Shown here one piece after another: positions 22,128 through 28,520 of a stretch of 28,520 nucleotides of DNA (positions are counted from its first letter, which is position 1; the number at the start of each line of letters is the position of its first letter). The DNA is from CAKAHY01 sp041848045 (lineage in GTDB: Bacteria; Bacillota; Clostridia; Lachnospirales; Lachnospiraceae). The notes below the pieces were generated by a model. The model made no database searches. It was not told the DNA's origin and was given only the letters and a program-made list of their open reading frames with translations. Location: NCBI GenBank assembly GCA_041848045.1, contig JBGZHY010000097.1, forward strand, positions 1 through 28,520. The letters run 5' to 3'. The position numbers were made by a program, and so were the translations under genes.

Positions 22128-23117
22128 CTAATCTATTTTTAATGCCGGCGTATCGCAAGGTGCATCCAGCAGGCTCTTTAGCTCATCGTCCAGTTTCAGC
22201 AGACTGATGGAGCAGCCCGTCATATCCAGAGCCGTGGTATAGTTGCCCACCATGGTCTTATATACCTTCACGCCTTTTTCCCGCAGTATTTCCTGTACAT
22301 TCTTATTCAGAATATACAGCTCCATCAGCGGCGTTCCGCCCAAGCCGTTGATCAAAACCGCCGCCTCGCTGCCTGTATAGTCGTAGTCCGCCAGAATTTT
22401 TTCCAACAATGTTTCCGCCACTTCTTTTGCCGTCTTTACCTTACTTCTTTCCACCCCCGGCTCGCCGTGTATACCCATGCCGATTTCTATTTCGTCCTCC
22501 GCCAGAGAAAATCCCGCTTTTCCTACTGCCGGTAAAATACACGGGCTCATTGCCATACCCATACTTCTGACATTGTCTATGGTCTTTTGCGCCACCCGCT
22601 TTACCTCTGCAAGGCTTGCCCCGCTTTCTGCCATGGCGCCGCTTAATTTATGCACAAACACCGTTCCGGCAATGCCTCTGCGTCCGGTAGAATAGGTGCT
22701 GTCCGGCACCGCCACATCATCCTTTACCACCACGGACTCTACATTGATGCCCTCCATTTCCGCAAGATCCGCCGCCAGACCAAAATTCATGATATCGCCG
22801 GAATAGTTTTTGATGATCATCAGCACGCCTTCACCCTGATTGGTTCTTTCGATTGCCGCACCGATTCTGTCCGGACTCGGAGAGGAAAACACATTGCCGG
22901 AAATCGCCGCATCCAGCATGCCCTTTCCCACAAATCCGGCATGCAAAGGCTCATGTCCGGCTCCGCCGCCGGAAATCACCGCCACCTTTTTTTGCAGATT
23001 TTTTCTGACGATGACCTCCATCCCGGGAATATAATCAAGGCTGTCCGCATACGCCGCCTGCATTCCCTCCAAAGCCTCCTTAACCACATCTTCCGCCGCA
23101 TTGATAATTTTCTTCAT
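22128..23117 (-). CDS. dhaK: Dihydroxyacetone kinase substrate-binding subunit
   Basis: A 329-residue DhaK. The substrate is held as a hemiaminal on a histidine, here His217 in MGIHGEPG (E. coli His218). The acid-base pair corresponding to E. coli His56 and Asp109 is also present: GGGAGHEP (His55) and NYSGD (Asp108). All catalytic residues thus remain, which argues for a working kinase and not only a sensor. ATG 23117 is chosen since AAGGAG lies 7 nt upstream; a longer frame to 23180 runs back into livF. It follows livF by 16 nt, tying the kinase to an ABC importer. Related kinases also accept C4 ketoses such as erythrulose. Confidence 0.94.
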   Translation of the reverse strand: MKKIINAAEDVVKEALEGMQAAYADSLDYIPGMEVIVRKNLQKKVAVISGGGAGHEPLHAGFVGKGMLDAAISGNVFSSPSPDRIGAAIERTNQGEGVLMIIKNYSGDIMNFGLAADLAEMEGINVESVVVKDDVAVPDSTYSTGRRGIAGTVFVHKLSGAMAESGASLAEVKRVAQKTIDNVRSMGMAMSPCILPAVGKAGFSLAEDEIEIGMGIHGEPGVERSKVKTAKEVAETLLEKILADYDYTGSEAAVLINGLGGTPLMELYILNKNVQEILREKGVKVYKTMVGNYTTALDMTGCSISLLKLDDELKSLLDAPCDTPALKID

Positions 23118-23133
23118 CTTCATTCTCCTTATC

Positions 23134-23841
23134 TTATCCCAAACCCAAATATGCCTTTCTGACTCCGGAGTCTGCCGCAATATCCTTTGCCGCTCCGCTC
23201 ATGCGTACCTTTCCGTTTTCCAGAACGTAAGCCCTGTCGGCAATCGCCAAAGCCATATTGGCATTTTGCTCAATCAGTAAAATAGTAACCCCCTGCTGAT
23301 TGATTTCTTTAATCATACCAAAAATCATGTTCACAAAATTCGGCGCCAAGCCCAATGAGGGCTCATCCAAAAGCAAAAGCTGCGGCTTTGACATCAGCGC
23401 CCTGCCGACCGCCAGCATCTGCTGTTCTCCGCCGGAAAGGGTTCCCGCCTGCTGTTTATACCTTTCCTTTAATCTCGGAAAAAGCCGGTATACCCGCTCA
23501 TACCCTTCACTTATCTTCGCCTTATCCTTTATGATGTAAGCACCGATGCGCAAATTCTCCTCCACCGTCAGCTCCGGAAAAACCTCTCTGCCCTCCGGAG
23601 AAATACTCATTCCCAAGCCCGTCATATGATGGGGCGACAGCTTCGTAATATCCCTGCCCCGGTATATAATACTTCCGCTGCTCGGCTTTACCAATCCGAC
23701 AAGAGAATGAATCAAAGTGCTTTTTCCTGCGCCGTTGCTTCCGATGAGGGTCACGATTTCCCCCTCTTTCACCTCCATGTCAATACCCTTTAAGGCATGA
23801 ATGGCACCATAGTGTGTATGCAGACCATCAATCCTCAGCAT
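23134..23841 (-). CDS. livF: Branched-chain-amino-acid-type ABC transporter ATPase LivF
   Basis: A 235-residue ABC ATPase that pairs with LivG beneath the LivHM membrane channel. Walker A is GSNGAGKST (34-42), signature LSGGEQ (135-140) and Walker B LLLLDEP (155-161). YGAIHALKGI near the N-terminus and EQNANMALAIADRAYVLE near the end are LivF-type. The ATG at 23841 has GGAGG 8 nt upstream; a GTG nine bases earlier abuts that site and is unlikely. It overlaps livG by 14 nt. Confidence 0.95.
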   Translation of the reverse strand: MLRIDGLHTHYGAIHALKGIDMEVKEGEIVTLIGSNGAGKSTLIHSLVGLVKPSSGSIIYRGRDITKLSPHHMTGLGMSISPEGREVFPELTVEENLRIGAYIIKDKAKISEGYERVYRLFPRLKERYKQQAGTLSGGEQQMLAVGRALMSKPQLLLLDEPSLGLAPNFVNMIFGMIKEINQQGVTILLIEQNANMALAIADRAYVLENGKVRMSGAAKDIAADSGVRKAYLGLG

Positions 23842-24610
23842 GGCTTTCACCTCCTAAATACGCCCGAATAACCTCTTCATGCAGAGCAATTTCCTGGGGC
23901 AGTCCGTCCGCAACCGGCTTGCCGTGATCCAGCACATACACCCTGTCGGAAATATTCATCACCACACTCATGTCATGCTCGATCATCAGAATGGTATAAC
24001 CTCTGCTTTGCAGCTGCTTAATAAAGGCCATCAAATCGGCGGATTCCTGAGGATTCATCCCTGCCGCCGGTTCATCCAGCAAAAGCAGCTCCGCCCCCGT
24101 AGCTATCGCCCTGGCAATCTCCAGCTTTCTCTGCTCGCCGTAAGGTAAGTCCGAAGCGTAGTCGTTGCGCCTTTCATACAAACCGATGGATTGCAAAAGC
24201 CGAAGAGCCTCCAAAACCTTTTCATCCTCCTCCCGACGAAAGACGCTGCTTCTGAACATCGCCGATAAAAAGGAATACTTTGTCTTGATATGGGCACCGA
24301 TTAAAACATTTTCAAGCACACGCAAATCATAAAAAAGCCGGATGTTCTGAAATGTTCTGGAAATGCCCGCTTTTACAATGTGAATCGGAGATTTATTTTG
24401 TATTGCCTCGCCTTTAAACAAAATTTCTCCCTCATCCACCATATACACACCCGTCAGCATATTAAAAACCGTTGTTTTCCCTGCACCGTTAGGTCCGATA
24501 ATACTGATGATTTCTCCCTTTTTTACCCGCAAACTGACGCCGTCCGCCGCCACGATACCGCCGAAACGTTTGGTAATCTTATTTACTTCCAATATATATT
24601 TATCTGCCAT
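23828..24610 (-). CDS. livG: Branched-chain-amino-acid-type ABC transporter ATPase LivG
   Basis: A 260-residue ABC ATPase. Walker A GPNGAGKTT (39-47), Q-loop within RTFQNIRLF, signature LPYGEQRKLEIA (155-166), Walker B ELLLLDEPAAG (174-184) and H-loop His212 (IEHDMSVV). The long insert after the Q-loop and the AAGMNP segment are LivG characteristics. It overlaps livM by 11 nt and livF by 14 nt, so translation of the three is coupled. Confidence 0.96.
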   Translation of the reverse strand: MADKYILEVNKITKRFGGIVAADGVSLRVKKGEIISIIGPNGAGKTTVFNMLTGVYMVDEGEILFKGEAIQNKSPIHIVKAGISRTFQNIRLFYDLRVLENVLIGAHIKTKYSFLSAMFRSSVFRREEDEKVLEALRLLQSIGLYERRNDYASDLPYGEQRKLEIARAIATGAELLLLDEPAAGMNPQESADLMAFIKQLQSRGYTILMIEHDMSVVMNISDRVYVLDHGKPVADGLPQEIALHEEVIRAYLGGESHAED

Positions 24611-25634
24611 CTGCCTGCACCTCTGCTTCTTTTATCTTCTGTTTTACCCCGGCAGACAAAGGATAGGGCAGGGTGGAACGCCAGCCCAGAATGCCCTGGG
24701 GACGAAAACGCATCATCAATACCAGAATAAGACCGTACAGCACAAAACGATATTCCATCAGGAAGCGGGAAGCTTCCGGAAAGGCAATCAAAATCAGAGC
24801 CCCCACAAACATTCCCCGTAAGGTTCCCATGCCGCCCAAAATCACAATACTCAGAATCAGCGTGGATACATCAAAGTTAAAGGTATTCGGGTCAATATAG
24901 CCGATTAAAGAGGCGTATAAAGAACCCCCGAGGGCGCAAATTGCCGCCGACAGCACAAAAGCCAGTATCTTAAAGGCTGCCGTATCGATGCCCATCATGG
25001 TTCCGGCAAGCTCATCTCCCCTGACCGCCTGTAAGGCTCTGCCAAATTTGGAGCGAATCAGAACCAGACAAAAAAGACTCAGCAGCACGACCAGAAGCAG
25101 TACCAGATAATACAGCCCGTGATTGGCAACCGTCAGAGAAAAACCGAACAAGGAAGGCTTCGGTATGTTTTTGACGCCTAAGGTTCCGTTGGTCACTCCC
25201 TGCCAGTTTAATGCCACCATTTTTACGATTTCTCCAAAACCCAGAGTAATGATGGAAAGGTAGGTGCCGGATACCCGCAAAGTCGGAAGCCCCAGCAAAA
25301 CCCCCACAAGGGCTGCCAAAAGCATACCGATAAGCGCCGCCGCAAAAAAATTCATTCCTCCCTTTACCATCAGAAGCGAAGAAGTATAGGCGCCGATCGC
25401 CACAAATCCCGCATGTCCCAAAGAAACCAATCCGGTGTAGCCCGTCAGGATATTCAAACCCATCGCCAGACAAATATAAATGCCGATTTTGATGCACACC
25501 GTAACCAGATACTGGTTTTGAAACAGCTTCGGAAAAAGCAGCAGCAAAAGCAGGAGTACAGCAAGCAAAACCTTCTTGTGTCTATCCGCAAACAGCTCCC
25601 ATCTGTGTAATAAATTTTCTTTTCCTCCTGCCAT
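24600..25634 (-). CDS. livM: Branched-chain-amino-acid-type ABC transporter permease LivM
   Basis: A 344-residue inner-membrane permease with eight to ten hydrophobic segments starting at about residue 22. LNILTGYTGLVSLGHAGFVAIGAYTSS (60-86 region) is the LivM/LivH family's most conserved stretch. The cytoplasmic RSKFGRALQAVRGDELAGTMMGID segment is the ATPase coupling loop, and the GGMGTLRGMFVGA segment is typical of LivM. It begins 3 nt after the livH stop codon. The ligand range of Liv-type systems includes amino acids, amides, urea, aromatic acids and small ketones; the permease does not reveal which. Confidence 0.95.
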   Translation of the reverse strand: MAGGKENLLHRWELFADRHKKVLLAVLLLLLLLFPKLFQNQYLVTVCIKIGIYICLAMGLNILTGYTGLVSLGHAGFVAIGAYTSSLLMVKGGMNFFAAALIGMLLAALVGVLLGLPTLRVSGTYLSIITLGFGEIVKMVALNWQGVTNGTLGVKNIPKPSLFGFSLTVANHGLYYLVLLLVVLLSLFCLVLIRSKFGRALQAVRGDELAGTMMGIDTAAFKILAFVLSAAICALGGSLYASLIGYIDPNTFNFDVSTLILSIVILGGMGTLRGMFVGALILIAFPEASRFLMEYRFVLYGLILVLMMRFRPQGILGWRSTLPYPLSAGVKQKIKEAEVQADGR

Positions 25635-25637
25635 CGC

Positions 25638-26513
25638 CTACACCTTTGTAATTCCTTTCCGCCCGAACAGACCATGCGGCCTTACGATAAGGACAATAAT
25701 CAATATGATAAATGCTACGGAATCCCTGTATGTCGAACCCAAAAAAGCAGCCGCCATACTCTCGGATACACCTACAATCAGTCCGCCGAGCAAGGCTCCC
25801 GGCAGGCTGCCTATGCCGCCCAGAACCGCCGCCGCAAAGGCCTTTAAGCCTGCCATAAAGCCCATGCTCGGATATACAATCTGATAATAACCGCCCACCA
25901 AAGCACCGGCTATGGTTGCAGAAATACCGGCAAGAAAAAAGGTAAAGGAAATCACGAAATTGACATTGATTCCCATCATGCCCGCCGCCTTCGCATTCTG
26001 TTCGCTTGCCCGCATAGCCAAGCCGATCTTGGTTTTGTATACAATAAACATCAACGCCAGCATCAACAGAAGAGAAATGATGCACATCATAATCTGCGTA
26101 TGCGTAATAACAACAGCCCCCACATCTATCGTATCCTGGCTGAAAATACTCGGAAAGCTTCTTCTTTCCGATCCCAAAAACACAACCAAAAGATTGGTAA
26201 TGATATTGGAGATGCCGATGGTGGTAATCAGAGAAGCAATCGGCTTGGATTTTTTCATCCGCAAGGGCTCCAAAGCCACCTTATCAATACAAATACCCAG
26301 AATACCCGTCAGCACCATTGCCGCCAAAATTCCCGGCAGAATACCGAAATGCATACCGATAAATATCATTGCCATTTCCGCACCGAAAGCGTAAATGGCA
26401 CCATGGGAAAAATTCACCAGCCGCAGTATACCGAAAACCAGCGAATATCCTACCGCTATCAGCGCATATCCCATGCCCAAGGCCAAACCGTTCAATATCT
26501 GTTGTGTAAGCAT
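25638..26513 (-). CDS. livH: Branched-chain-amino-acid-type ABC transporter permease LivH
   Basis: A 291-residue inner-membrane permease, the usual partner of LivM. LNGLALGMGYALIAVGYSLVFGILRLVNFSHGAIYAFGAE at the N-terminus is the LivH signature region. The coupling loop reads KTKIGLAMRASEQNAKAAGMMGIN, and AAVLGGIGSLPGALLGG closes the family pattern. It follows the binding-protein gene by 18 nt, which gives the standard K-H-M-G-F order. Confidence 0.95.
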   Translation of the reverse strand: MLTQQILNGLALGMGYALIAVGYSLVFGILRLVNFSHGAIYAFGAEMAMIFIGMHFGILPGILAAMVLTGILGICIDKVALEPLRMKKSKPIASLITTIGISNIITNLLVVFLGSERRSFPSIFSQDTIDVGAVVITHTQIMMCIISLLLMLALMFIVYKTKIGLAMRASEQNAKAAGMMGINVNFVISFTFFLAGISATIAGALVGGYYQIVYPSMGFMAGLKAFAAAVLGGIGSLPGALLGGLIVGVSESMAAAFLGSTYRDSVAFIILIIVLIVRPHGLFGRKGITKV

Positions 26514-26531
26514 AATTTCCTCTTTTCACGC

Positions 26532-27680
26532 CTAGTTCATCTTGACGAATTTTCCATTCTGAATGGTCACTTTCACAAACGCCTTATCCACGTCACCGTT
26601 GGCGTCAAACTTCGTATTTCCCGTCACGCCTTTGTATTCCAGCTCATACAGTTTCTGCTTCACCGCTTCGGAATCCGTCGTGCCCGCCTGTTCGATAGCC
26701 GTAAGGAGCAACCCTACAGAGTCATAAGCCTGTGAAGTCAACGCGGACGGTGCCGTACCGTAAGCTTTCTTATAGGCGTCTACATAAGCAACAATTTCCG
26801 GCTCTTCCGACTCGGAGAAAAAGATAACCGGAAAGCAAACGCCCTCTACGGACTCTTGTCCAAGCTCTAAAAGCTGCTGGCTGTACGAATTGGAAAATCC
26901 TACAATCGCAATATCCGGATTGATCTGCTTATATTGCTTGGCAACCGGCGCCACCAGATTGTACATACCGCAGCAGATAACCACGTCTGCCCCCGCCTCG
27001 TTTAACTTCGTAATGGCAGGTGTATAGTCATCGGAGCCCTCCACAATCTGCTCATGTGCCACTACCTTTACCTCATCTCCATAGGTGGCAATGATGTCTT
27101 TGATGATTTGGGAGGTATTGGTTCCCCAGTCCGTCATAATGGAAATAATACCGATATTTTTCTTGCCCAAATCGTTTACGGCAATGTCCACGCTCGCCGC
27201 TCCCTCTTTGGAAATAACCGTATTGTTACGGAAAATGTAATCGCCGATGCCGGAATAATCCGGATGGGAAGCGGACGGAGAAATTTCAATAATCTTATTC
27301 TCCTGATAAATCGGCGCCGCCGTCATACATACGCCGGAAGAGAAATGTCCGATAACGCCCACCGCTTTTTTGTCCGATACGATTTTCTGCGCGATGGTCG
27401 CGGCTTCCTCCGGTGTATTTTTGTCATCATACTGCACAATCTCAATTTGCTTGCCCAGCACGCCTCCCTTGTCGTTCCACTCTTTTGCCTTCAAAAGAGC
27501 CGCATTATAAAAACCCAGTCCGTATTCCGCGTTATCTCCCGTCATCGGAGCCGCTACCGCAATTTGAATCGTTTCGCCGGACTGTGCACTGCCTGCGCCT
27601 GTTCCTGTCTGCTGACAGCCCGCTACACTTGCCGCCGCCAACACTGCCGCCAGTAAACCACTGAATATTCTCTTTTTCAT
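26532..27680 (-). CDS. livK: Branched-chain-amino-acid-type substrate-binding lipoprotein
   Basis: The 382-residue extracellular receptor of the importer. The start at 27680 has AAGGAG about 9 nt upstream and gives a clean lipoprotein signal with lipobox SVAGC (Cys22). The mature part is a two-lobed Peripla_BP_6 domain: IAVAAPMTGDNAEYG, VGVIGHFSSGVCMTAAPIY (ligand-contact strand and turn), SDYTPAITKL-like, and SQAYDSVGLLLTAI. The HFSS region resembles the serine-rich pocket of LivJ but the surrounding residues differ, so I do not assign leucine. It is the first gene of the operon and follows a palindrome-containing promoter region. The ligand is the main unknown of the whole cluster. Confidence 0.92.
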   Translation of the reverse strand: MKKRIFSGLLAAVLAAASVAGCQQTGTGAGSAQSGETIQIAVAAPMTGDNAEYGLGFYNAALLKAKEWNDKGGVLGKQIEIVQYDDKNTPEEAATIAQKIVSDKKAVGVIGHFSSGVCMTAAPIYQENKIIEISPSASHPDYSGIGDYIFRNNTVISKEGAASVDIAVNDLGKKNIGIISIMTDWGTNTSQIIKDIIATYGDEVKVVAHEQIVEGSDDYTPAITKLNEAGADVVICCGMYNLVAPVAKQYKQINPDIAIVGFSNSYSQQLLELGQESVEGVCFPVIFFSESEEPEIVAYVDAYKKAYGTAPSALTSQAYDSVGLLLTAIEQAGTTDSEAVKQKLYELEYKGVTGNTKFDANGDVDKAFVKVTIQNGKFVKMN

Positions 27681-27771
27681 AAAACCTTCTCCTTTACTTT
27701 TTTCTTTATATTCTATATCCAAAAGCTCCAAAAGTCACTTGCTTTTTGTTATTTTACACAAATACATCAAT

Positions 27772-27800
27772 ATTATATACTTTTATTTTGGTAAAAATCA
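27772..27800 (-). promoter_or_regulatory. Predicted promoter of the liv-dha-uroD operon
   Basis: On the minus strand a perfect TATAAT (27772-27777) preceded by 17 bases and a poor -35, TGATTT (27795-27800). Transcription would start near 27765 with a leader of about 85 nt. The strong -10 with weak -35 is what an activator-dependent sigma-70 promoter looks like. No sigma-54 -24/-12 pair was seen. Confidence 0.55.
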
Positions 27801-27809
27801 TTGATTTTT
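27793..27809. promoter_or_regulatory. AT-rich palindrome over the livK -35 region
   Basis: AAAAATCA - T - TGATTTTT is a perfect 8-bp inverted repeat that covers the proposed -35. TTGATTTT occurs again at 27811-27818. It could be a regulator half-site array; in such AT-rich DNA it could also be chance. Confidence 0.35.
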
Positions 27810-27835
27810 GTTGATTTTATCTTATCTCCTCCCCG

Positions 27836-27860
27836 CTACTGTGTCATTTTGACACAGTAG
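27836..27860. promoter_or_regulatory. Candidate operator palindrome upstream of livK
   Basis: CTACTGTGTCA - TTT - TGACACAGTAG is a perfect 11-bp inverted repeat, centred at 27848, about 83 bp upstream of the predicted livK start of transcription. Neither side carries a U-run, so it is not a terminator. The terminator of the symporter gene lies separately at 27866-27899. Position and symmetry suit a dimeric activator such as the Fis-type regulator encoded in the same operon. Confidence 0.6.
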
Positions 27861-27865
27861 GAAAC

Positions 27866-27899
27866 AAAAAGCGGCGAAGCCTTTTCAGACTCCGCCGCA
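27866..27899 (-). terminator. Rho-independent terminator of the symporter gene
   Basis: On the minus strand GCGGCGGAG pairs with CTTCGCCGC (core arms 27893-27898 and 27871-27876) and is followed by TTTTTG. It begins 12 nt after the symporter stop codon and insulates the livK promoter. Confidence 0.88.
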
Positions 27900-27910
27900 G
27901 TTTACAAAAT

Positions 27911-28520
27911 CTATATATTCATCATTTTTCGGATAATCGGTATAATACCTACCAGAAATACGCTGAGCACAATCAGAGGCAGGATAAACGTCATATACAG
28001 CCTGGACCATGCCGGCACCTTAAAGCCCTCTCCCTTATTGGCTTCCTTCACAAAAGCATCCCAACCCCAACCGTATCTGCTCACACAGAACAATACATAT
28101 ACCAAAGCGCCCAAAGGCAAGAGCAGGTTGCTGACCAGAAAGTCCTCAAAGTCCAGTATGGTGCTTCCGACGCCCATCGGCTGAATATGGGACAAAAGAT
28201 TATATCCCAAAGCGCAAGGCAGGGATAGAACAATAATGGCAATACAGCAAATCAGGGATGCCTTCCTTCTTTGCCAGCCCCACAAATCCTGTGCCATGCT
28301 GTTGATATTCTCAAATACCGCCAGTATGGTAGAGAAAGCGGCAAAGGTCATAAATACGAAGAACAGAGAGCCCCACAGCCGCCCCAGAGGCATATTGTTG
28401 AAAATATTCGGCAAAGTAATAAAAATCAGACTCGGGCCTGCCGTAGGCTCCACACCGTAGGCAAAGCATGCCGGCAGAATGATTAAACCGGAAGAAAACG
28501 CAACAAAGGTATCCAGAAAG
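27911..28520 (-). CDS. Sodium:neurotransmitter symporter family (NSS/SNF) transporter, 3' part
   Basis: The frame is open to the right edge of the window, so the gene is partial and only about 202 C-terminal residues are visible. LDTFVAFSSGLIILPACFAYGV, then EPTAGPSLIF, LGRLWGSLFFVFMTFAAFST and ENINSMAQDLWGW, are typical of bacterial NSS transporters (sodium-coupled uptake of amino acids such as tryptophan, tyrosine or alanine). Four to five membrane segments follow, to a short cytoplasmic tail. An internal GTG at 28453 is a valine codon inside the family core and is not the start. It is upstream of, and insulated by a terminator from, the liv-dha operon. Confidence 0.9.
   Translation of the reverse strand, partial: FLDTFVAFSSGLIILPACFAYGVEPTAGPSLIFITLPNIFNNMPLGRLWGSLFFVFMTFAAFSTILAVFENINSMAQDLWGWQRRKASLICCIAIIVLSLPCALGYNLLSHIQPMGVGSTILDFEDFLVSNLLLPLGALVYVLFCVSRYGWGWDAFVKEANKGEGFKVPAWSRLYMTFILPLIVLSVFLVGIIPIIRKMMNI

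Noticed and set aside
27681..27835. Sigma-54 promoter upstream of livK, expected from the NtrC-like regulator
   Set aside because: No GG-N10-GC pair of the -24/-12 type was found in the leader, and the regulator lacks the parts needed to work with sigma-54.
27836..27860. The 11-bp palindrome as terminator of the symporter gene
   Set aside because: It has no U-run on either strand, and a proper GC-rich hairpin with T-run lies between it and the symporter stop codon.
28220..28453. Symporter gene starting at 28453
   Set aside because: The GTG there is an internal valine codon; the family core continues in frame without a stop to the window edge.
1..28520. Insertion sequences, phage genes, CRISPR arrays or other mobile DNA
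   Set aside because: No transposase, integrase, terminal inverted repeats with target duplication or regularly spaced repeats were seen; gene style is even throughout.

Overview
The window looks like chromosomal DNA of an anaerobic Firmicute, most likely a Clostridia/Lachnospiraceae-type gut bacterium. The reasons are the AGGAGG-type ribosome sites, a SleB-like wall hydrolase, a two-gene KtrAB potassium system, an NSS-type sodium symporter, an Fe-S CyuA-type desulfidase and an ATP-type PEP carboxykinase homologue. This is inference from gene content; no marker gene settles the species. Almost everything is on the minus strand. Only two genes, a LysR regulator and a methyltransferase, are on plus.

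Region 1 (1-2.4 kb): a strand-specific RNA hairpin, two tRNA-Ser genes (GGA and UGA) behind one good promoter, a duplicated-domain lipoprotein and a HAD phosphatase. Region 2 (2.4-5.4 kb): a divergent PEP carboxykinase and a membrane-anchored SleB-type hydrolase, each with a clear promoter and terminator. Region 3 (5.5-8.3 kb): leuC-leuD facing away from a LysR gene, with a perfect 9-bp palindrome whose arms are also the two possible -10 boxes. Region 4 (8.3-11.9 kb): ktrB-ktrA-HAD phosphatase, divergent from a SAM methyltransferase; the two promoters share one -35 element. Region 5 (11.9-16.3 kb): a MalY/PatB beta-lyase, a cystathionine gamma-synthase/lyase-type enzyme and transketolase.

Region 6 (16.4-27.9 kb) is the most unusual part. 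Eleven minus-strand genes with gaps of at most 19 nt, or overlaps, read livK-livH-livM-livG-livF-dhaK-dhaL-uroD1-uroD2-regulator-cyuA. This joins a branched-chain-amino-acid-type ABC importer, a complete two-subunit dihydroxyacetone-type kinase with no DhaM nearby, two tandem UroD/MtaA-like proteins that both keep an H-x-C...C zinc-type triad, a GAF-PAS-(dead AAA+)-Fis regulator reminiscent of E. coli DhaR, and a CyuA-like cysteine desulfidase. Upstream of livK lie a -10 box with a weak -35, an 11-bp perfect palindrome about 83 bp before the predicted start of transcription, and a smaller palindrome over the -35. I read this as one inducible catabolic operon for an imported small molecule that yields a C1 group and a short hydroxyketone. 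The substrate cannot be told from sequence.

The right edge holds the 3' part of a sodium:neurotransmitter-type symporter that runs off the window. I saw no insertion sequence, phage gene or CRISPR array.
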